Part shown: piece after piece, positions 57,341 through 64,000 of the stretch | Layout: every line of letters begins with the position of its first letter | Position numbering within the stretch: the first letter of the stretch is position 1 | Source: Odontocerum albicorne | Taxonomy: Eukaryota; Arthropoda; Insecta; Trichoptera; Odontoceridae | Assembly (NCBI GenBank): GCA_949825065.1 | Contig: OX463856.1 | Coordinates: forward strand, 14,755,238-14,819,237 | DNA length: 64,000 nucleotides | Reading direction: 5' to 3' | Translations under genes and position numbers: made by a program | Notes under the pieces: generated by a model | Databases searched by the model: none | Told to the model about the DNA's origin: nothing | The model's input: only the letters and a program-made list of their open reading frames with translations

Positions 57341-57509
57341 GTCTAAACTCTTGGGAGCCAGACCACTCAGTCGGCCCATGCAAAGATTGTTGCATTATGC
57401 ACTGATGACCTTAGATTCAACATTCTCAGGAGTGGAACGGCATCATATTGTCAGCTCAAGTTCTTCATGTAGGTTAATTTAAGGGGGTTTATTCATAAAT
57501 ATCTAAATG

Positions 57510-58530
57510 TACAGGTGCATACATACATACCGTCACGCCGTTTCCCTGCTGGGGTAGATAGAGAGGACAGAGCGCCAGACTTTTCTTACTCGACACATAT
57601 ATTTCACCAATTCCAAATCCATATACCTACTCATACTGCTTCTACGATTTCTCTCCTTTTACCTCCTTTCAAAATATTCACTTGATCTAACCAAACTCTT
57701 CATGGTCTTCCTCTACCACGTCTTCCACTCACATTTGCATTGTATATTTTTGTTTTGTTAGTTTTTTCTTCATTCATTCATTCTACGTGCCCAAACCGTA
57801 ACAGAGTCATATTTTTCATCTTACTCAATTCATCAATTCACATTCACCCCTAATCACTTCATTTCGTATTCCGTCAAACATTGTCATTCATTCGGCTCTT
57901 ACATCTCATACATCAAAGTTGGTACTCAAATACTGTTGTGGAGTATTATTTAAGAAAATTTTGATACCGTCTGGTTCGAGTATATAGCTTTTAGTGCCCA
58001 ATGGTTTTATTTCCTATTGCTACACGCTGTTCGATATCCCTCACAAATCTTCCACCATCTGAGGAAATACTACCTAGAGATCAGAATTCCTCATTTTGCT
58101 CTAATATTTCATTGATTAGCCATATTTCACGTTCACTCTTCCTTTCATACTTTTCTATCACAATCACATTGATTTTCGCAACAATCATTCTCAAATCTTT
58201 CTCTTCACATCTCTTATACAATTTACTTATCAGACTCTGTAATTCATCCTCATTTTCTGCTAATATTACCATGTCATCAGCATACAGCAATCCTCACATA
58301 TTACCATTCCACATTTGTATGCCACGCATTGGCCTCTATAGTTCTTTCTTACATGAATCTATGTAAATATTAAACAACCAGGGTGACATAACACAACCTT
58401 GCATTACCCCTTTTGTAATATTAAACAACTCAGACAAGACACCATTCACTATATATAATACTTTCGGCATATTATGGTGCAATACCACGTATGAATTTAT
58501 ATTCAACACCATTTTCATTAAATATACGGG
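57510..58530 (-). mobile_element. LINE fragment with intact YADD box
   Basis: The minus strand encodes 'GVMQGCVMSPWLFNIYID' (QGCxxSPxLFNIYID), 'MLYADDMVILAENEDELQ' (catalytic YADD), 'CEEKDLRMIVAKINVIVI' and 'SEREIWLINEILEQNEEF', then degraded thumb and C-terminus. It ends near 57510 in TATGTATGTATG-type sequence. It is the longest piece of the common LINE family here and covers the palm core. Confidence 0.82.
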
Positions 58531-58564
58531 TAAGATAGGTTAATTTGTAAGTTATATACTAGAC

Positions 58565-59413
58565 CAGGGTTTCTTAACCTATGGGCCGTGACCCAAAATT
58601 GGGTCGATTGACATATTTAGTGCGTCGCAAAATATTTTCAACAAAAACAATATGTGTAGGTTAGAGATAACAACATACGATCGTTACAAATGTACAAAAC
58701 ACATTTTTAAAACCTTTTGAGCCACCGCGATTAGAAAGTAATTTGCTAAAACTTATTGGAGCCACTCTTCATTTTTTTTGAAGCCGTTTCATCGCCGTAT
58801 TTTTGAAAAAAAAAGAAGAATCTTGGAGTAGATTTTGATCGGTTTATTTCGGAAGGAGATATTTTCAATTAGGATACGAATGCCATTTAATTTTGATGGA
58901 AATGATTTCCATGAAGATTTTATCAACATAAATAACCTAGGTACAAAAGCAATTAATTGAAATGCAAAGTAACGAGACACTTCGCTACAGTTTTAACAAA
59001 ATCACCGAGCCTTTGTGTGCTTTTTGGTGGAAATTAAAAGACGAAAAGCCAACATTACTAAACGGAGCATTGAATTTACTATTGAAACAATATACGAGAA
59101 CATGTGCAAGTCAGGGTTTTCAATTCGAACCATAACAAAAACCAAACTGTAAAGCAGACTACAGTCTGAAGAATAGCTAAGATGCAATATGTCTGATATA
59201 TCACCAAGATTTGATGAGCTATCCGATCTTATTCAAAGCCAAGGTTCACAATAATACGATTTTATGTTGTTACCAATATAAATACTGTATTTTGTATTAT
59301 TAATATTGATTTAATCGTGGTTTGCGTGTGCTATTTTATTTACCTTTTGTTGGGTCGCATAGCTAAAATTATTATCCTAATCTGGGTCACGCTCAAAAGG
59401 GTCAAAAAATCCT
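58565..59413 (+). mobile_element. Non-autonomous hAT element with transposase tail
   Basis: Left end CAGGGTTTCTTAACCTATGG and right end (complement) AGGATTTTTTGACCCTTTTG, each followed by a GTGACCC block. Near 59100-59250 the plus strand keeps the hAT C-terminus in shifted frames: 'CKSGFSIRTITKTKL', then 'MSDISPRFDELSDLIQSQ' and a stop. This matches the dimerisation/C-terminal region of ZBED5/FAM200-like hAT transposases. The rest of the transposase is deleted. Confidence 0.75.
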
Positions 59414-59449
59414 ATAATACACATTATTCCACACATTCATTTTTATTTT

Positions 59450-60100
59450 GATTCAGATTGTACCTAAGGGATCTTGGTATTAATAAAAGCACAGGGCTTG
59501 CCAGAATCATACGAGGTCACAATTAATGGTATATACCATATTGTAAGAACCCGGGCCACGTGAATTTTCGGAACAATTTCTGAGTTTTTAGTAAAGGTGG
59601 GAGTGCACCAGGGATCGGTTTTGTGAATGGCTATTTATTTACACTGATAATAAACTAAATTGCTTCTGGAGACTTAATTATTTGTAGACGATATTGTGCT
59701 CATTGCAAATAATATAAAAAACACTAGAAAACTGGAGGACAATACTAAAAACACAATGGATTAACTAAAAGTAAAATAGAATATTCGTGCTTCCTATTCA
59801 GAAATCTAAACAAAATTATTTTTCCGATTACTGCCCGATGTTGGACTTTTAAAGACCTATTAAAATCAAATATATCTTGACTTGTGTTGCAGACATAAAC
59901 CAAAAAGTTAGTGTAGGATGTTGAAAATTAGAAACGAGTAAATTATTTGAGTGCTCTGTCACAAAAAAGTATTGATATAACTGAAGAGAATAATGTATCA
60001 AATCGTTGTAAGACCACATTTTCTCTACGGCTCTGAATGCTGAATCATGTATAACTTACAAGAATGGAGGGAATATTGCAGAAATATGGAGACAGCGCCT
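59450..60100 (+). mobile_element. RTE-like LINE reverse transcriptase remnant
   Basis: Plus-strand translation in several frames gives 'TGLARIIRGHN'-like and 'GIYHIVRTR' pieces, then 'VGVHQGSVL' (QGSxLSP region), 'DDIVLIANNIKNTRKLED' (after a degraded catalytic box), 'LPIQKSK' and 'GCWKLETSKLFECSVTKK'. Order and spacing fit a LINE reverse transcriptase. Heavily mutated. Confidence 0.55.
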
Positions 60101-60949
60101 CACATGTTGAATGTTGTCGATTTTCCATTCGCTTTCAAGACATCACCATGTTGTATTCCAGATTGTTCTATCAGCGAATATATTGTATATTAAACAGTTC
60201 TTTCTCCGTTATGACAAAGTGTCATAGTAATATGATACTTTGTTATACGAGTATATGTATCATACCTGGTGAAATAAAATTGCAATTGAAATTTTGAAAT
60301 GTACACTGAATATTTTGGCCCATTTGAACATCGGCACACCGAGAAATTCCAAGTAGCCCACTGGTCTAATCGGCCGCTACTAAATTCATTTCTTGAACAT
60401 GATAAACAATCTTGATAATTAATTGGTCTTCATTGCTCCAAACTATATACGAGTACATACTATACATACTATAGCGGTCAAACAAATAAACTGATTTGAA
60501 CTTTTATTTATAAAGATACGGACTTGACAAAATATCGAAGGGTTGAAAAGTGAAGAAGGTCAGTCTTTCCGCACGACAGCTTTTAGAAGGTGCAATAACT
60601 TTAGGGTCGGTGGTGACAGGACTTTTATTTACACCCTTGGCATACACAAGGAAGGGGTGACTACCTGGTAGGCCCTTTTCACTTTTTGGACACCTTAGTT
60701 ACATATATAGTGGTGTTATATATATCAAAGTCACGAATAAATCCAATTGCTATTTGAAGTAAATCGTAAGTTTTGTGGGTTTGTGTATAAAATATAATTA
60801 ACTCCATCAAAATACAACAATAAAGAAATAATTTGTTTGATTTCTAATAGCTGGCAATTCTAATCCACAAATTGCTTAAGAACTATCTTTAGGTCGACTA
60901 TATGACCTGTCTGTATCTTGCTTACGGGATGATAATACAAAATACATTG
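60101..60949. other. No recognisable feature
   Basis: AT-rich. A GC-richer stretch at 60560-60700 ('gggtcggtggtgacaggac') has no identifiable function. Confidence 0.4.
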
Positions 60950-60953
60950 TTAA

Positions 60954-61195
60954 CCCTTCAGGCAAGTATGACGTGCACCGCACGCGCATCAAAACCAAAA
61001 CTCCCCACAGGGACGTATGACGTGCACCGCACGCGCACCAAAAATCCCACACAAGGATGGACGAAAACAGTGCCCTGTTTTATCATCTATTTATATGAGC
61101 AATAGTTTAACGATTTCGTTAAAAACGATCTCCACAAAAAAAAAATAAACGTCCCTGGGACTGAAAAAATGTTTTAGGCATACGGGCCTGAAGGG
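60954..61195. mobile_element. PiggyBac-type MITE (242 bp)
   Basis: TTAA on both sides (60950-60953, 61196-61199) flanks the inverted ends CCCTTCAGGC. Near the left end the block 'gtatgacgtgcaccgcacgc' occurs twice, 49 bp apart, in direct orientation, each followed by 'gca(t/c)caaaa'. No coding capacity. Confidence 0.85.
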
Positions 61196-61679
61196 TTAAT
61201 TCCAAAATACATGGGAAATCAAACCTTATTTAGTAAAACAAGAAAGAAGAAAATGCATCATTATTTTCGCTTGTTACAAATTAAGTTGAAAAATGGAGCA
61301 GCATTTTATGTAAAACGGCACATCAAATGGGGGAGCGGAGGGGGGAGATACAAAAATATTGTACAAATGGAATCAAAATAATAAACCCAAATACCTCGGA
61401 AATAAAATGTGCAACAAGATGTGTTATATACAATACAATGAGCCGGAAGATTTTTGACTAACAATTAAGGTAAATTTATTAACGGGATAATTTTGGTTAT
61501 ATCTGATAATAGATAATCTGAGAGTCGATCCTTTATGCATAAATACTGATATGGTATTTTAAAGGCAATTTTGTCTTGGCCGTATGTACGAAACTGCCGA
61601 ACGTGAAGAAGCGACAACACTCGCACGTGTTTGGCATGCGGGTATTGTTATCAGTTTCTTTTATCAAACAGGCACCCTT

Positions 61680-61745
61680 ATTTTTAATTGAACCCGAAAC
61701 CCTGGGCAAGCGCCTGACCGACTAGATCACAAAGGTCATCATGAC
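61680..61745 (-). mobile_element. Possible SINE head
   Basis: The complement of 'gcgcctgaccgactagatca' and 'ttgaacccgaaacc' has A- and B-box-like segments of a tRNA-derived head. Degraded, body not visible. Confidence 0.35.
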
Positions 61746-61750
61746 ATCCC

Positions 61751-62085
61751 TTTTTATATATTTTGTGATATCGATCACCGAAGATAGTGATCATCGTATC
61801 CATTATACTTTCTTTATATATCTTCTGATTTAGATCATCGTATCCATTTCTTTGTATATTTTTTGATTTGGATCATCGAAGATATTGACCATCGTATCCA
61901 CTATAGCTTCTTTATATGTTTTGTGATGTTGATCGCCGAAGATACTGATTATCGTATCCATTATATCTTCTTTATATATATTTTGTAATATTGATCACAG
62001 AATATATTGATCGTCGTATCCATTATGCTATATATAGGTATATATTGTGATATTGATCACCGAAAATATTGATTATCATATCCAT
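61751..62085. repeat. Degenerate tandem repeat, about 60 bp x 6
   Basis: Units follow the pattern 'ttatatattttgtgatattg' then 'atcaccgaagatattgatca' then 'tcgtatccattata'. About six copies can be followed, with one unit shortened by loss of the 'caccgaagatatt' part. Confidence 0.85.
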
Positions 62086-62089
62086 TAAC

Positions 62090-62704
62090 AGTTGTTACAA
62101 AGTTTCAAGATCTAGAGGAAAATAAATAAATTAAATAATGTCATCAAAAAGAAAAAAAAAAAAAAAATTACAAAAGAACTAATACCAATGAAACCAATTT
62201 TAACACGCTATAGAATATGGTCAAGAATCAACGAACTGAAAATGAGGCAACTCTTTTGGCTGTCCAAAGGTTTGAATGAATGAATATATCCCTTTGTTTA
62301 ATATCCCTTGTTATTCACTTATTAAACTGTTCGCAAAGGGACCTCGAGTAGGCAATAAATCCTGGATATTTGCATCCTTTAGGATCCTGTTAATTTATTC
62401 AAAGAAATCAATGCCCCATTGGGAAGGCTCTGCCGCCACAGTAAGGGCAAATATTCAATGTTGGCTAAGAGGAACATTCCAATTATCTTCTTCCTTTTGT
62501 CTTACTCCTTTTATCTAATGTAAAATACTAAAAAAATAACAACTCTCTTTCAACACAAAAAAAAACGAATAATTATAATTGGAGGTTAATATGTAAAAAG
62601 GACCCGTCCGACCCACAATTTACCTGTTCTAAGATAATTGAGGTAATGTCCAATCGTATGGGGTTGCATGGAACAATTTTTTTAAAGTAGGGCTAAATTT
62701 ATAC
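62090..62704. other. No recognisable feature
   Basis: AT-rich DNA. A short open frame at 62276-62518 has no recognisable motif. Confidence 0.4.
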
Positions 62705-62866
62705 GACCTCCGCGGCATAATTGGGTAATGACACATGTCTAACAACCCAGAGGTTGCGGATTCGAGTTTTCTTAAATTATTTCAGTCTGTTTTCACTTAA
62801 CATTTCTTAAATATCTGGTTGATTATAAGGGAATTATGCGTGGCAATAAGCTTATCAGGTTGTATT
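62705..62866 (+). mobile_element. tRNA-derived SINE, plus strand
   Basis: Head 'gacctccgcggcataattgg' (A box), B-box-like 'gttgcggattcgagtt', body 'tgttttcacttaacatttct' and tail 'gcaataagcttatcaggttg' are the complement of the order seen at 12225 and 36201. Confidence 0.75.
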
Positions 62867-63319
62867 GTTGTGCCACGGCGTACCACGGTGCCATTTCCTT
62901 CCTAAAACTTTTAAATATATAAATAAATGAAAGGTTTATTGATAGTAACATAATGTAAATATTTATCCTGAAATTACATATGTGTTAATGCAATGAAAAA
63001 AAAAACCATTTAAAAGAGAAGCTATCAACAGCTCTGTACTCATCTTATAATATTCTCCCAATCGAAACACACCCCCACCAATAGGAGGGTGAGCTCAGTC
63101 ACTAGGATGTCAGATGTTTTTCAGTCCACACTCGACATGTAAATTACACGCACAATATAAACTATTAAAAAATAACAATTAATAAATCAAATGAATATGA
63201 TAATAAATATAACTCTTCAAAGCAACCAGAAATACAACAGTTCAAGAGAGTATTTGACTAAACAAATTATAATGTTCAAGAATTTGAATTGAGAATCACA
63301 ATGGAAGCCTTAATTTACC

Positions 63320-64000
63320 CATAGGTTCTCAACGTGGGCGATAACGCCCCCTTTTGGGCGTTTGAGACTTTCAGGGGGGCAGTAGAAGACCCAGAGAAAA
63401 ATAGGGGGCGTTGAGATGGCACGGAGGGGCGTGGGCAGATTAAAAAAATATAGTCTAAAAAAGACAAAAAAAAACACGCTTATCACGTACTAACTAAAAT
63501 AAACTTTAATATTGGTTAATTTTTGTTATTGTATGTATTTTAATCATTTTTATCACGTGTGCGAAAATTCACATATTTCGGTATTTCGGGAAGTGGATGA
63601 AAATTGAACTTAAATATTATATTACATTCAGATCTATATTAAATTGGATGATATAAAGACTGGGTTTTGGATCCTTTTTCAAATGTCAACACAGCAGGAT
63701 CATCCCAGTTAGAAGAAGAACTAATAGAACTGACGACAAATGAGGAATTAAAAATTAAATTCAAGAATGGCTACCAAGAATTTTGGCTGCAGAAGCCGAT
63801 TTTGCAACTGTACCCAGGATTATGGTCGATTGTTCAACGATTTCTGATAGCATTCCCATCTTCCTATTTAGCTGAATGTGGATTTAGTGCTGTACCAACA
63901 TTGGTAACTAAAAAGAGAAATCGGTTCCATGTTATTGAACGCGACTTACGGTTGTTTTTGAGTAAAATTGAGCCTGATATTAACAAACTCCTTAAAATGC
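63320..64000 (+). mobile_element. hAT element, left end and transposase tail (cut by window edge)
   Basis: The left end 'cataggttctcaacgtgggc' followed by 'gataacgccccctt' is a typical hAT terminus. After about 330 bp of non-coding or deleted sequence the transposase C-terminus begins (63652 onward). The element is thus an internal deletion of a ZBED5/FAM200-like hAT. Its right end lies beyond the window. Confidence 0.75.
63652..64000 (+). pseudogene. hAT (ZBED5/FAM200-like) transposase C-terminal fragment
   Basis: An open frame without its own start runs to the window edge. It reads 'WVLDPFSNVNTAGSSQ', 'LEEELIELTTNEELKIKF' and 'YQEFWLQKPILQLYPGLW'. It continues 'FPSSYLAECGFSAVPTLV' (hAT dimerisation motif 'F.S.Y.CE.GFS') and 'ERDLRLFLSKIEPDINKL'. 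About 116 codons are unbroken, which is unusual for transposons in this window. The N-terminal BED zinc finger and catalytic core are missing. Confidence 0.85.

Noticed and set aside
61750..62085. Repeated units considered as a CRISPR-like array
   Set aside because: The sequence is eukaryotic, units are contiguous and degenerate without unique spacers; it is a minisatellite.

Overview
The window looks like nuclear DNA of an insect. It is AT-rich, its genes are split by long introns, and it is crowded with decayed DNA transposons and non-LTR retrotransposons. Two conserved genes give insect-type proteins. The exact order cannot be fixed from the sequence. The wealth of mariner families would fit a mariner-rich insect such as a hemipteran, but that is only a guess.

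Three protein-coding genes can be assembled exon by exon with consistent splice phases. (1) Minus strand, 25752 to 6870: nucleoporin p62 (Nup62), 8 coding exons, 717 codons plus stop, with an FG-repeat N-terminal half and an Nsp1_C-type coiled-coil C-terminus. (2) Plus strand, 31241 to 38046: a secreted trypsin-like S1 serine protease, 4 coding exons, 268 aa, whose frame is restored only by a GC-AG intron. (3) Plus strand, 42296 to 53537: mitochondrial ATP synthase gamma subunit, 5 coding exons, 298 aa. The genes are functionally unrelated: a nuclear pore scaffold and permeability protein, an extracellular protease, and a subunit of the F1 rotor.

Almost everything else is mobile DNA. At least ten Tc1/mariner insertions or deletion derivatives are visible, many with TA duplications and terminal inverted repeats: 2039-2573, 4632-5237, 18225-19402, 20165-21449, 21625-21905, 22200-22560, 22741-23565, 33081-33654, 39250-40128, 43138-44432, 47524-48782 and 54126-55402. 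None has an intact transposase. hAT-type elements lie at 36405-36635, 37071-37685, 42506-42804, 58565-59413 and 63320-64000. TTAA-flanked piggyBac-type MITEs lie at 12949-13950 and 60954-61195. A pogo-like and a Helitron-like remnant lie near 2.6-3.2 kb and 5.9-6.2 kb. Several LINE families are present as fragments, most of them showing only the 3' part of the reverse transcriptase ORF. tRNA-derived SINEs and foldback MITEs are scattered through introns and intergenic DNA.

Layout: 1-6.8 kb transposon remnants; 6.9-25.8 kb Nup62 with transposon-filled introns; 25.8-31.2 kb mostly featureless intergenic DNA; 31.2-38.0 kb serine protease; 38.1-42.3 kb intergenic DNA, a Tc-like element and a possible noncoding first exon of the ATP synthase gene; 42.3-53.5 kb ATP synthase gamma; 53.5-64 kb transposon graveyard and tandem repeats.
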